A stretch of 64,000 nt of DNA. Origin: Dipteronia dyeriana. Taxonomy: Eukaryota > Streptophyta > Magnoliopsida > Sapindales > Sapindaceae. A program made the translations under genes and the position numbers. Under the pieces are notes generated by a model, which did no database searches, was not told the origin of the DNA, and saw only the letters and a list, made by a program, of their open reading frames with translations. Shown here piece by piece: positions 35,597 to 48,398 of the stretch; positions within the stretch are counted from its first letter, which is position 1, and each line of letters starts with the position of its first letter. Where the stretch lies: positions 69,389,192-69,453,191 of the forward strand of contig CM065300.1 of assembly GCA_032871835.1 (NCBI GenBank), in the 5' to 3' direction.

Positions 35597-38282
35597 TCAT
35601 AGAGGGAAATAAGCGAAGAAGCGATCTATCATCTGATAACATTCCTTGGGCTTGTACTCTGGAGCAACATGACCTGCCCCCTGTGACAATCAAAACCATA
35701 GAAACTGTTAAGTTACTTATGAATTATATATCAACAACAAATGTAGCTAAAGTTGATGAGTTGTTCTTGCCTTTACTGTTGCATATATCAATGTAAAGTC
35801 ACCACTACTACTCATAAACTTCTCAGTGTATCTGCATCATGAGATTGGTTTTCAATTAGCATTCAATTCAAAGCCATCAAGTGTAAAAAATTTGGTGTCC
35901 TAAGAGCACACGTACCCGGTGACTTGACCGTCAACAAACCAAGGTCGCCAATATTCATTTGTAGTCAAATTAAGAGTATGAATCCAATTTTGAGTTCCAA
36001 TGTGTGGGACGGAGAAATCGTGATCCCCACTGAAGAACATTTTCCCAAATTTCAGAATTGATGATTTGGCTAAAATAAACAGTATCATCTTGAAAAAAAA
36101 AAAAAAAAATTGCAAAGAAAGTTGGAGGTGTTAATTAGGTGACCTGTATATGAGAGCTCGAAGGCTGGTCTTGGTGAGATTCTGTTGAAAAGGCACACTG
36201 CTTAAAACAGTCTTTGTATAGGCAAGGGTGCTATTGCACCTCTTCCACACTCCTGTTGTGTTCTCTCTAACTTGAAGAGCATCTCTAACTCTTCTGTCAT
36301 TGGCCCATACCCCAGATAGCACATAATTATAATCCTGAAACAAATTACTCATATTAGAGTGATTAAATACTATTCTTAAACTATTTTCTATTATCTTACG
36401 TTTTTAGGTTCGATAGTTACTAATATGGTATCGGAACTTGGTTTGACTTATGGTTGATAACAACACCATTTATCATCACTTGTGGCTTTCAAATTACGAG
36501 TTTTTGTTAATATCAGCATTTACTTTAACTTGTCACGTCATAAGATTTTGAAAGTTTAAGTTCAAATCAGTAGAATTACTCGGCACCAGAATGCACTCCC
36601 ATTTTTGACTTCTGTCAGAGGAATATCTGTAGGGTCTAAATCTACGAGTGATCTTCTTCCTTCAATTTTTGTAGGTTTTGAGACTTGGCAATAGGGCTCC
36701 AAAACATTCATAGTATTTATTTGAAGTATCATCTGAAATGAAATTAAAGATGATTAAATATTCCTGTAAAAGTGATAGTACTGACGCATGGCTATATTAA
36801 ATGGATTGTAAAGTGACGAACTTTGGCACTCTAATTACCTCATTGTATGTATTCATGGATGTAACACATTCTGTATTGCTTGCATTTATGTTAACATAAT
36901 CTCCTCCGCAATATTCTTTAAGTGACTGCAAAACCACAATATTACATGTTTTAGAGTTAAATAATACAACACTTACTAGCATTTGCTTACTTAGAGATGG
37001 ATGTAGTGTAGTTTAATACATTATAGAGTTCAGTAGATATGAGTGTGAGTCGATGGGCAAAAGGTACAAGTGAATTGACGTCAAAAAATGAATCAGTCTT
37101 CGGGTTCCCAAGCATGTATCCCTATCAGTTACAGATAAAAATGTCAAACTCGGAAGCTTAGGATGATAGAAAATAATCCAATAAAAGTATTTAAGTATAG
37201 AAACAAAAACACAACATTTAGAAAAAGAAATCAAGACAAGTTTGAAAGAATTGTCAAATCAAAGTTGTAGGACTATAACGATTAATTACTTTCAAGTTCA
37301 TAGTTGGCTCAAGTCCAATTTGGTTGCCATCAAGAACAAGTTGAACAATCATAGGAAGAGGAATGCCAGAGTAAGAGTCACCGCCGATGAAGAGTTGATT
37401 ATTTAAGAACCGGGGGTGCTCTATTAGCCACTGCACAACGACAATTTACAAACTATTAAGAGTAAATTTGATTGAACCATGAAATTGATGTTTGTTTACT
37501 ATCTTGGTACCGGTACCTTTTTTAGAAACTCATAAGTCTGTGCTGCAGATTTGGTGTCATTAAAGTAATAATTTTCTTGGGTTGTAGAATAAGAGAATCC
37601 AGTGCCCACTGGTGCATCTACATATATAATATTGATGCCCTGGACAAAAAAAAATATGATATTTAATTCTGAAACTAGAAATCCTTAAATAAGTGTGAAA
37701 ATTTTGTACCTTTGTCCATGTATAAGGAGTTAGGTGGAGTGATGGTAAACTTCCATTATAATTACCATAATCAAAAGCTACTGGACCTGCAAAATTAATT
37801 GAAATGGAAAAGAAAAAAATGTAAATTATTAATGAAAATCAAATAATTCAAAATGCAGAAGCTATTGTGCTCAAAGAAACAGACCACTTTCATAGAAGAA
37901 CGCAGAGAGAACAGAGCAACCAGGCCCACCGGTGAGCCAAAGCATAATAGGGTCATATGCAGGGCTCCTCTGTGATTCCACAAAATAGTAAAATAGCTGC
38001 GACTCGTTCAATTCACCGACACCTATATATCTACATACATTATATATATATATATTATTGCATTAGCCTAAGATGTCATCGAAAACCTTTTTATGTACAA
38101 AATCACATCCAAAAATATAGAGAGCTCAATTACCCAGTTTCAAGATAGAAGGGGAGTTCACCATCAAAACCAGGCAGCTCTGTCACGACATGAGCTGCCG
38201 AAGCGAAGCCAAATTGAAGAAGAAATACAGTAAAACAAATTGTAATGCAAGTGATGTAATGGCTAGCTTTCTCTCTGGCCAT
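35597..38282 (-). CDS. Serine carboxypeptidase-like protein (clade I, acyltransferase type), 12 exons, 475 aa
   Basis: Secreted or vacuolar alpha/beta-hydrolase of the SCPL family. Exons on the minus strand: 38282-38134, 38030-37885, 37786-37710, 37639-37517, 37430-37290, 37121-37020, 36925-36839, 36732-36580, 36334-36144, 36029-35916, 35831-35771, 35680-35597. They sum to 1428 nt, in frame with no internal stop. Residues 1-30 form a signal peptide, followed by [19 protein letters not shown]. The oxyanion segment is [16 protein letters not shown]. The catalytic triad is Ser184 in GGDSYSG, Asp392 in YSGDHD and His452 in [17 protein letters not shown] rather than GESYAG points to clade I, many of whose studied members transfer acyl groups from glucose esters; the substrate here is unknown. 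The start at 38282 is preferred to the ATG at 38324, which lies only 12 bp past a TATA box. Eleven introns; the last has a GC donor. Confidence 0.92.
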
Positions 38283-38335
38283 TGCTGCAATAAGTTTGTG
38301 CAAGTGAAGGAAGAATTGCAGCACTAACTTTCAAG

Positions 38336-38345
38336 CTTTATAGAG
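38336..38345 (-). promoter_or_regulatory. TATA box of the SCPL gene
   Basis: Minus-strand CTCTATAAAG, about 54 bp upstream of the ATG at 38282. It implies a start of transcription near 38310 and a short leader, which supports the downstream ATG. Confidence 0.65.
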
Positions 38346-38589
38346 TGCTTAGGAATTATGTTTTAAATTTGTTGTGCTCTGAAGAAGGGTTGTTGTGTAA
38401 TGTACCAAACAAATTATATATGGCATGTGTTCGGTCTGTTTAGCTGTGTATCAATGTATATATACATCAGAAAATCAAATCTTCATACTTATTATCATGT
38501 GGACTTACAGTCACATGAAAAATGGTGGCTAGTTTTTAATAATAATCCTAAATTATTGAAGTTTTCGGCCTTTACGTTTGTAGTAATGC

Positions 38590-38765
38590 TATTTTATTTA
38601 AATTTGGTGTCCAAATAATGTGGCAACATTGTAATTGTTCAAATTTGGTATCCAAATAATGTGTCAACATTGTAATTCATTCATTTAAATCATGTAATTT
38701 AAATGAATGTATTACAATTAAATCACAATATTTGGACAACAAATTTGGAAGTGAAATTTAGACAA
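38590..38765. repeat. Fold-back repeat upstream of the SCPL gene
   Basis: Two direct copies of AATTTGGT.TCCAAATAATGTG.CAACATTGTAATT-like sequence, shorter than 50 bp each, are followed by an inverse copy (ATTACAATT..CACAATATTTGGACAACAAATTTGG). The centre is ATTTAAAT.ATGTA.ATTTAAAT near 38675-38715. It could be a MITE remnant; no target duplication was recognised. Confidence 0.65.
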
Positions 38766-39343
38766 AATAGCATTATAGCTATATTTATACTAATAATCAT
38801 GAAAATAGTGATAATTAAAAAAAATTAAAAATAGTACATTTCAATAATTATACCAGTAATGATCATAATACAATTAATAATAATAATAATTTTAAATATA
38901 ATTCAAAATAATATATTATATAATATTAAAACTCAAGTTATTAAATCTACTATGATCAACAAAATCATCATCAAAAGTGCTAGAAATTTGGATAACTCTC
39001 TTGTAGTTGTAATACTTGAATGTTTGTGAATTTGTAATGTTAGTAACTCACTAAAAATAAATAATATTGATAAAAATTAGTTTATGAGTGAGAATAGTCG
39101 TGGTCCCGTGCAAAATATGAAAGATGGTCAAGCCTCATAAAAAGTTAGGTGTCACTCACCTTTCAACCCGAGTCTCGAATTTTATTAAATTTTGACATCC
39201 TCTAATCTGCACAAATCATCCAACAAGCCCTGTAACACTAAAAAAAAAATATGCATCCAACTTCTATCCATAAGTCAAAGTGGGAGACCAACTCCTTTTG
39301 ATTAACTTCTCATAATTCGATTTTCTACTCATTTCTGTTTTTA
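38766..39343. other. AT-rich spacer, no gene seen
   Basis: Simple AT-rich sequence between the SCPL upstream fold-back and the 3' tail of the minus-strand LINE. Confidence 0.5.
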
Positions 39344-39458
39344 TTTGATTATTTATTTATTTATTTTTATAAGATTGTTAGAGGTGCAAACCCAACATTT
39401 TATTAAAGAAAAAAGAAAAAAGAACAAAACATAACAGAAAACTAAAGAAGAAAACAGA

Positions 39459-42400
39459 TCAACATGACCTAAAAGAAGGTCTGCTACAAAAATCATTGAA
39501 AATTAAAGGGTTGCAAAAATTCGGAGCATTCCACCACCATGTAGGAGAGACGATATTGGGGCTCCTGGAAGCTAAACTATCAGCAGCTAGATTACCTTCT
39601 CGATAAATATGAGTCACAGTAAAATCCATTTGAGAGATTAAACTCAAACACCTATCCCAAGCGGTGCGCCGGCGCCAATGAACCTTACGAGACCTTGATC
39701 GAAGGATATCCACTACAAAAGTAGAATCGCTCTCCAACCATAACCGACGCCAGCCAAAAGTCCAAGCATAATTAATAGCGTAAACGGTAGCAACCAATTC
39801 AGCCTCAAAAGCAAAGCAGACACTATGAGGAATAACAAAACAACCTTTAACGAAACCCTTGCATGTGCAAAAAATCCCTACACAACCAGCAAGATCAGGA
39901 CTACCAAAAGCAGCCCCGTCCATGTTAACCTTAAGACAACTTGAAGGGGGAGGACGCCAATTAACCTTTAAAATACGAGGAACCTTTGGAGGGCGACCAG
40001 AGACATGAAGCCGTTGAAGAATCTGAAGCTTATCCATTGAATTCTTCTTAGTGCCAGACTGAAGAGAGTCTGCCTCACGAACAGAACGCCAAAGTAGTGA
40101 AAGTGCATCAACAAAGACAATCTTGCCATCCTCAAAAGTAACTTTATTCCGGAAGAACCACACCACCCAGAAAACCATGATGATAGAAACCCGCCAAAGA
40201 GTTTTCAGATGAGTGCTAAATACAACTCTCATTGCCTCCTGCCAAAGGTCCAAACAAGTACCATCTAACTTAAGTTTAAGGCCAAAAGTAGAGGATACAA
40301 CATCCCACAATCCATGAACAAAAGGACAGTTAAGAAAAAGATGCCTTAAGTCCTCCTCTACAGGATAGCAAAACCGACAACGATATGGGAGGATATAACC
40401 TCTGGCACGCAATGCAATGTCTACGGGAATCTTGCCATGAAACAGCCGCCAAATGAGGACAGAGAGAGAAGGAGGAATGAAAGACGCTCAGATCTGCTTA
40501 CCTCAAAACATAGAACTCCTAACCTCAGAAAGAGAGGTATAAGCAGATTAATAGGAAACAAAACCATCTAAGGAACATGTCCAAACTATCGAGTCTAGAT
40601 CAGTGTTAACCACCACATTCTCAATCTCATAAGCAACATCTGGGTAAGAAGCTTTAAAAGAAGTAGGAATATTCCAACCCACAACATCTGAGTAAATATC
40701 ACCCACAACAGAATCCATCGGAGGTTGTAACGAAGACCTATCCTCAATCAGGTCAATCAAAGGATATCCCAACTAGTTATCTGATCAAAAACGGACCTTA
40801 GAATGATGGCCAACCAACCATCTAGACTCAATCATCAGGGGAGTATAATGCAATTTTAGACCTGGCCAAACAGAAGAAGCAACATACCATGTTCTAGGTT
40901 TGTGATCCTGGGTAAAAAATTGAGCCCGGAAGATATGTGAAAACGAAGGACTCCTCAATCAACATCCTCCAAGTGAATTTCTTAAGCATGACCTTGTTAA
41001 GAATACCAAGGTCTTTAACACCAAGACAACCACCATCCTTAGGCCTACAACAAGATTTCCAAGCAACTTGGACAGATTTACGACTGTCAATCGAACCAGT
41101 CAAAAAAAATTCCGAATAGCAGCATTTAAATCTTTTAAAAGAGATGAATGCCAACGATAAACTTGAAAGTAATGCAGGTAGGAACCTGTAATCCATAAAT
41201 CAATAAGACATAACCTACCTGCCATTGAAAGAGAGAAACTCTTCCATGATTCCAATTTACTTTTAATTTTATCAGCCCATGGGATCAGCCACTGACGCTT
41301 AGGCGCCCCAATGAAAAGAGGGACCCCTAGATACGTCATCAAATCTTCACCCTTTCGTATCCCAGACATTGAAAGAAAGTTAGCAATATGAGGCCCAGAT
41401 ATGCCTTTGCCAAAAAAATAGAAGATATTTCCCAATTAACTTACTGACCCGAGAGAGAACCATAAAGTGCATAAGCATTTAAATTACTTGTAAATTCTGA
41501 GGAGAAGCCCAACATAAGAGAATAACATCATCAGCATATAGAAAATGCGAAGGGGTACGAATCCCAACTTGAGAAGAGATAGAAGTCATAGAGCCCGAGT
41601 CTACAAGATGCGTAAGGTATCTGCTCAAAATATCTTTTGCCAAACAAAAAATAAGAGGGGAAAGAGGATCACCTTACCGAACTCCACACGAACAGGGAAA
41701 ATAACCTTGAGGGGATCCATTAATAAGAACTGAGATCCTAGCAGAACTAAAAATAGATGCAACCTAACCAATAAAACTCTCAGAGAAGCCAAAACACTAA
41801 AGGACTTAGAAGATAAAATGCCAACTGATGGAGTCAAAAGCCTTTCGAATGTCTATTGTTAAAGCCAAGTGCCCACCGCGACTACAGTTATTTAACACAT
41901 TAAAATATTCAAAAGCACCAGAAATACAGTCTCTGATTTGACGACCCCTAATGAAACCAAATTGATATGGAGATATAATACGGGATCAAATTTTGGCCAA
42001 GCGATCAGCAATAATCTTAGTGATAACCTTAAACAGAAAATTACCTAGAGCAATCGGGCGAAACTGTTCGACCAAAAGAGAGTTCAGAGTCTTTGGAATA
42101 AGGACCAAGAAATTAGAATTCAAACCCGGAAAGACTCGACCATAGTGAAAAAATTATTGAAAGACCAAAACCACATCATGGCCCACAATTTCCAACAATG
42201 AGAATAAAATCTGCCCGAGAAACCATCAGAACCAGGAGCACTCAAAGGATCCATGGCAAAAACTGTATTCCAAACTTCATCAAAAGAGGGAACCCGAAGA
42301 ATCGAAGTATTTTCATTAATAGTAACCAATGAAGGCACATGATCTCTAATTATAGAGAGGTCTGAACTATTATTGACAGGATCTAAAAATAGATGCTGAT

Positions 42401-43585
42401 AAAAAAAGGAAACATGCTCGCCAATATCCACAAGATCATTAGAAATATTTTCACCAATTTGAATGGAGGAAAGAGTCTTGTTTCCCCTTCTATGTTTCAA
42501 TAGAGAGTGAAAAAATTTAGAATTCCGATCACCCTCAACAAGCCACCTGATTCTACTTTTTTTTTTCAGAAAAAATTCTTGTTGTTTTAAATCACTATCC
42601 AGATCAACTAAAGCAGTGGTCTCAAGATGAAAAAGATCATCTGGAAAACCTTCGGAACTAATCCTGTCCTGAATAAGAATCACCTTCTCATTAGCCTTAG
42701 TGACATTCATTGTAATATCCCCAAACATCTCCCAATTCCACTTTCTTAAAACATTTTTCAAAAGCTTCAATTTCTGAACAACAATCCAGTGCCACTCCGA
42801 GTGAAAGAGGATGACCAAACCGATCTAACCAAATTAAGAAATGAGGGATGAGAAACCCACATACCTTAGAACCAGAAGGGCCGTGGACCTAACGATGCAC
42901 TTGCAGAATAAGAAACAAATAACGGGTGATGATCTGAATGAGATCTAGGCAGGGTAACACAGGCGATTTGAGACCAAGAAGTCAGAAATGAGTGGGAACA
43001 TACAACTCTGTCTAAACGAGAAAGAACCATACCTCGCCTGCCTCGACCGATCCGGGTATGAAAAACTCCTTTCGTTTCAATGTCAACAATATCACAAACC
43101 GTTAAAGCAGCATAAAAATCATCACAAGAAATAGTGGAAATGTTACCAGTAATCTCATGAGCTCCTAGAACCGAGTTAAAATCCCTAATAACAAGCCATG
43201 GAATGTCCGAACCAACAATATCAATAAGAGAGCTCCAAAGAGATCTACGAGTGATGTAGTTCACACTAGCATAAATAAAAGAGATCTAATGTACATTCCT
43301 ATAAAAAGTAGCAGAAATCGTAACATGTTGAGAGTGAGATAGGACAATAGTAGCATTCTGAAAGGCAGTAGACCCAAAAATCCATATACTATGAGTACTT
43401 CTGGCATTAGAGCCAATAAAGTGTAACCCCACAGAGCGCCAAAAAGTAGGAGAAATATAATCAAATGCACACAATGGTTCAACAAGGTAAACAAAATTTG
43501 ATCTATGATGAGAACAAAAATCTTTCAAAGTACGTTGAGTATCGCTGTTTGCAATACCTCTACCATTCCAATAAAGGACAATCAT
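39459..43585 (-). pseudogene. LINE ORF2: endonuclease, reverse transcriptase, RNase H (degenerate)
   Basis: Begins MIVLYWNGRGIAN at 43585 (endonuclease; LVEP, VIRDFNSVLGAHE, HSDHHPLFV). RT at 42700-41100 includes RWLVEGDRNSKFFHSLL, DPLSAPGSDGFSG and LYADDVIL (about 41530-41550), so YADD is present. zf-RVT lies near 40350-40300 and RNase H at 39960-39540 with D-E-D-D kept (NMDGAAF, FEAELVAT, LESDSTF, LAADSLA). In-frame stops of all three kinds (TAA at 42866 and 40548, TGA at 42120, 41625 and 41100, TAG at 40894) and several frame changes interrupt it. The last 317 residues (40412-39459) are open, covering zf-RVT and RNase H. Confidence 0.85.
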
Positions 43586-43684
43586 TTATGTACTAATTTA
43601 TTTTTAACAGCCTTAGTTTTGGGTGAAACCACATTGGAAACCTGTTTCTTATTTTTCTTACCTTTTTTTGGCGGTAACCTCCTT

Positions 43685-45004
43685 TCAACCTGAATCTTCC
43701 GATTGATCTGCCCAAGATACTCCTCCTTGAACACCTGTGATGTCTATAGATATGGGGTGGCTGAAGTCACATTCGGTGCATTCACTATCAGTATCAGAGC
43801 TAGCTTCACCCTCAAGATTGTGCAAATATGGTTCTACCTTGGGAGGATCAATTAAGGCCTCTATATCAGAAATAACAGGATATGACGTGGGATCTATATC
43901 AACATGCACAGTGTAATGGGTCTGTGGAATCATCCAAATAAGCATCATTTTTTAAGGCCTCCCCATGTCCATTGGGAATGATTGGCCTAAGAGAACTAGA
44001 AGAGGCTGTCGAATCTAAAGTTGCCTTGTTTGTAAAGAGGTAACGGGTTTAGTCACAATGACATCAATACTCGATTTGATAGTCTCAAAGACTCGAGAGG
44101 TCGGGACATCTCTTGACTTGTGTTTTATACTCTTGTCTAATTTGGATCTTCCTCTTTCTGGAATCTTATCATTTGGCTTGGCGGTGATATTCCCTATAAA
44201 TCTAGTCGAATGGAGACATGAAGCGGCCAAATGAACAATAGAGCAACAAACTGAGCAAAAACTTGGTACATTCTCAAAGAAAAGAGTCTGAAACAAACAA
44301 TCATCCCCTACCTCTATCATAATGGAATCAGAAAAAGGCTTGGAAAGGTCAACATCAATCAGCATATGAACGAAATGGCCATAATCACCCTTTAGGGTAG
44401 CTCTGTCAAATTTTAGAGGAATTTCGATCCCATGTGCCATGTCTGAAAGGATTTAGGGGTGCCAAAACTCCTAAGGTAGATCATAAAACCTCACCCATAT
44501 TTGGGCATTCGTTGTGCACTGTGTGTTGGGATAAAAATCCTGAGTCCATGGCTGAAGCCTTAAAGTTCCAGGTTTCAAATGCAGAGGTCCGATGCCTCAA
44601 ACTTTGGCTTTATCTTCCTCATAATTCAAAAGAATCTGGAAGAATCCCCACCCAATAGAGATAAGACTCCATTGAGAGTTCAATTTCCAAAAAGATTGAA
44701 GTTTTTCTTTAAGAGCCAATACCTTCCATGGTTCCTCTCCCTTTGACAAAATGACTCGACCAATAAGAGAGTAACTGCAAAGTTTCAACCGTTCTTCATA
44801 AACTTTTGGGTTGACTTTAATTGCAACATAATCACCTTTTTTCTTTGGAGCCGAAGACACTGGAGCAATGGCAGATGAGATTGCTTGAGCATAGGATTTC
44901 ATTACTGGTTTGGGATTCAAAAGTCCATTCGTGTGAAAGTCTTTTTGGATTGAAGGGGCTCTAGTTCGCAATTCAAGTTCTGGAAATAGATCTGATACCT
45001 CCAT
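43685..45004 (-). pseudogene. LINE ORF1: DUF4283 and zinc-knuckle protein, degenerate
   Basis: Starts MEVSDLFPELELRTRAP at 45004. DUF4283 lies at 44850-44600 (DYVAIKVNPKVYEERLKLC, WSLISIGWGFFQILLN), and the knuckle CSVCCSIVHLAASC at about 44262-44221. TGA at 44597-44599 and TAG at 44015-44017 break it, yet the pieces share one frame. It ends about 100 nt before ORF2. The role, as in other LINEs, is RNA binding in the transposition complex. Confidence 0.75.
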
Positions 45005-45399
45005 AACGGTCGTAAGTTTAAACAACAATAAAAATAAATAAAAAATTATTCAAGATTTATAAATCATATTTCTTCCCAGTAAAGAGAATGAGAACGGGAA
45101 CTGGCTAGGTGAGCAGATGGCAGCAGCGACAAGACAAACAGGTGGCAGCGGCGACCAAATGACGTGACAGTAGATCGACGGGGTGCTAGCAAAGTCAGTG
45201 ACATATCTGGATTGTGCGACGGATCACGGTCTTCGATCGATCTTGGATCTACGGCGGTCTGACGACTGACGTTCATCGGGCAAAGTCAGTGACAGAACTG
45301 AGTCATGTCGGTGAAAAAAATTGATCATGAGACAGAACTGGGTCTTCGATCAATCTCGGATCTGCAGTGGCTAAGGTCTGACAACTGGCTTTCAACTGT

Positions 45400-45778
45400 T
45401 GGTGATGCAGACGAAGTCGCTGATTGACGAACGATGAGCTGCGGCGACTAGGGTTCATTTACTTTTCTCAGCGGAGGCTAGGGTTCCATCATATTCTTCG
45501 ATGTTCCATCTTGGTAATATCCCATAGGCTTCAATGATGTAAGAAATTTAAAATTTCTGTTTAATTATTTATAATCTATTTTTATTTGGTTGTTAACAAG
45601 AAAAATAAGTAAATAAATCAAGACATTCAATACGTCATCAATAACTCATATGATGTTGATTCATACTTAATTTTTGTGTAATTCTTTTTCAATTAATGTT
45701 GAACATCATTGCTAATGAGGATTTGATTTATCTTTATGAGTGAATGAAAAGAAATTGACTCGGTCACCAGCGAATATT

Positions 45779-45824
<46 letters not shown>

Positions 45825-45916
45825 TTAACCATATTAATGTCTCACGTTCTTTAATAAAAATAATTGTTTTTTTGGTATAATTTTTTTTAAGTATTACAAG
45901 AATATTATAATAGGAC
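45400..45916. other. Spacer with (TA)n microsatellite
   Basis: No gene seen. A TA run lies at about 45787-45821. Confidence 0.6.
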
Positions 45917-46673
45917 TGTCGGGACCCGTCGATATCAAATAATGACAGATTTTAGATTTTTGTTGGCTTGATTCCATAACAAAATACTCTTTGTTTGTAT
46001 TGCTTAGTTGCTTAGATGGTTCATGATTAGATCGGACTTCAATGATGGAAAGCGACTTCACATGCAAAGTTCATCTTCAAGAGGATATATCCTTACTTGG
46101 ATGCTAAGGTATCAAGATTCTTCCTCCTCTTGCAAGGCATAGGCGCACACAAACATAATTCATACATTTGTGTCCCTACATCGTATCACATCATTTGGTA
46201 TAACACATTCACACACTTGAAGTTGAATGCTCATGCATTGGTATGAAAGTAACATGTTTTGGACAAATGCATGATTAGAGACTATCTCAATGTAGTTTAC
46301 ATTCTTGTGTGAAATGTGTTTGTATGTTTATATATTTGTATAACATGTATATTGAACTTGATTTTAGTCTTAGATTATTCATGATTGAGTTCCGGTCATT
46401 TCGGTTACTCATACTATTGATTTCGAGTTCTAAGTCAAAAGATACTACACTTTCAACTCATGTTGCATATATTGTCTTCATCTTCATATATCGAGTCGAA
46501 TTCTTATTTTTTGGATTGATTATCTTATATGTCCATGTATATGAGGGATTCCTGGTTCGTAATCTTCAAACGGATTCAAATTCGGAGTTCAAAGGCCAAA
46601 GAACGGTGGAAGAACTCTAGAGGAGCGCAAGGGAAGATGTGCGATGGCTCAAGCCATCACCTTGCACCATCTC

Positions 46674-46737
46674 GAGATGGCACGTGGCCATCTCGGCCCC
46701 AAAGGTGCTCTGCCCCGAGATGCCCACGGGCCATCTC
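46674..46737 (+). other. GC-rich hairpin in LTR-like copy 1
   Basis: Arms 46674-46696 and 46715-46737 pair at 21 of 23 positions around an 18-nt loop. The 5' arm contains CACGTGG, a G-box-type core. Its counterpart in copy 2 lies at 50888-50966. Confidence 0.8.
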
Positions 46738-47499
46738 AGGGAGGCACTAAAGAATGGGGGCAATTTGGTCATTTGGTTATTCTCTCTTAAAAACCTCTCC
46801 TTCCCTCTCATTCATTAATTAGTTGAGAAAAACGAATTTGAAGAACAAGTGTAGAATTTTTCTCTCAACATTTTGATTTTTAATTTTGTGATAACTTCTT
46901 CATTTCAACTCCAAATCACTTAATTCAAAAACCGATTTCGAGTGTCTTGAATAGATCTACAAACTCCAAGCATTACAGAACCAAATTATGTCTAGATTTT
47001 ACTTTGTGATCAGATCTTCAGTTCGTGATTTTCATCTTTGTTGGTAAAATCATATTCTTCTTAGTTTTCTTCTTAGATATTCTTATTGATTGATCGCTTT
47101 TGATTAAGAAGCATGACTAAGATGATTTTGATATCATTTTGTGGTTTGTTGATTTGATTTTCAGGTTTAGCTAGATTTGAGATAATTTGATTGATTTGTG
47201 CTACACTTAATAAACATGAAATTGTTTCTAGAAATCTTTTGTTCTTATGCTTGATTGATTATTTCTAGATTTAATTTCATTTTCTAAGAACTAGGTCTAC
47301 ATCAATTGGTATATTCATTTCATTGATTTGATTCTTAGTTGATAACATGATTAGGTTGCCAAGATACATTTGTGATTGTTCCTTGAAAGCATAATCTAGC
47401 TATCTAGTTACATGTCCATAGAATTTGTTGATCATCATTTTCTATGTTGAGTGCTTGTTTGTGTTTTGCATTCATGATCACTTAGAAGCCTTGTGAAGA

Positions 47500-47800
47500 G
47501 GTAGGAAATCTCATATCTTAGAGTGATTCTTTGATTTGAGCAATTTGAAGTCTTAGCTAGAGTCGGGAGGACTTAGATAGCTAAGCAAGTGGAAGTCTCG
47601 ACAAGAGGTGTGAGACCTCAGATTGTTGGGCAAGGAAGTTTCAACTAGAGTTTGGAGGACTTAGATAGTTGAGCAAGAAGTCTTGCTTAGGGTTAGGAGG
47701 ATCCGGAAAGGTGAGCAAGGAATCTTCCTAGAGACAGAAGGTATTGGATAGGAAGTCGGCTTAGTAGATCACTAGGTTCAAGGATAGAGTATGAGTGATA
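47500..47800 (+). repeat. Degenerate minisatellite of about 50 bp
   Basis: Repeats of GGAGGACTTAGATAG.T.AGCAAG and AGTCTTG/AGTCTCG with spacers, four to six imperfect units, inside LTR-like copy 1. Confidence 0.65.
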
Positions 47801-48398
47801 GCTTGGAGAACATGTGTTGATTGCTTGAGTGTGTAACTCTTATTTGAAATAGTGGATTTGCTTTTGTCGGTGGTTGTGGTATCAACCCGTGGATGTTTCC
47901 TCTTAGGAGGTTTTACCACATAAATATCTTGTGTTGATTTTTAGCATCTTTAATTTCTTCACTTAGTTGATTTGTGTTGCTTGAACACTTGTTTTGTCAT
48001 ATATCATTTTGGATATTATGCTAAGTGTTGTATAAGATTGCTTGTGTTTTTAAAGAAGATTAAAATTTGAGCATATACCAATTCACCCCCCCCCCCCCCC
48101 CCCTTCTAGGTATATTTTACACTATAGGTTAAGGGAATTTACAAACAATTTATATGTTCTCCGGATATTTACTCTCATAACGGAAGATAACTACTTCTAC
48201 AACCCGGGAAGAAAACTCCTTACAGATGCTTGTAAAATATGCATTATAGGATTTGAACTACAATTGATATGGGTCAGATCGGATTTAGGTTAGGCCTAAG
48301 CAACATGGTCTAGCCTGTCGAATCAGAGATATCATACTTGTAAAAGAGATGAAAACAAACAAAAAAAAAACAAAAAAAAAATATTAAAGGAAATAAGT

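Larger units (their letters stand above)
39344..45400 (-). mobile_element. Second L1-type LINE with RNase H (minus strand), inactive
   Basis: Same architecture as the LINE at 26661-33498 but reversed. The 3' tail is an (AAAT)n-like run (39344-39365). The 5' region (45010-45400) holds partly duplicated GGTCTTCGATC..GGATCT blocks (45228 and 45341) and GCAAAGTCAGTGACA blocks (45189 and 45280). The ORF1 proteins of the two LINEs are alike (YSLIGRVILSKGEEPWKV against YSLIGRVILSNREKPWKL) but clearly diverged, so they are separate old insertions of related families. Confidence 0.85.
45917..48130 (+). mobile_element. LTR-like repeat, copy 1 (probable solo LTR)
   Basis: Starts TGTCGGGACCCG. It is similar in order and sequence to 50186-about 51574 over ATATCAAATAATG, the CCTCTTGCAAGGC region, GAATGCTCATGCATT, GAGTTC.GGTCATTT and a GC-rich hairpin (46674-46737). 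It ends in a long C run (about 48088-48109) followed by TTCTAGGTAT, the kind of C-rich block seen at the U5 end of some plant LTRs. The exact 3' end and target duplication are not resolved. There is no coding region. Confidence 0.55.

Noticed and set aside
38282..38324. Upstream ATG at 38324 as the SCPL start
   Set aside because: It is only 12 bp from the TATA box, so it is unlikely to be in the mRNA, and the 14 extra residues would precede the signal peptide.
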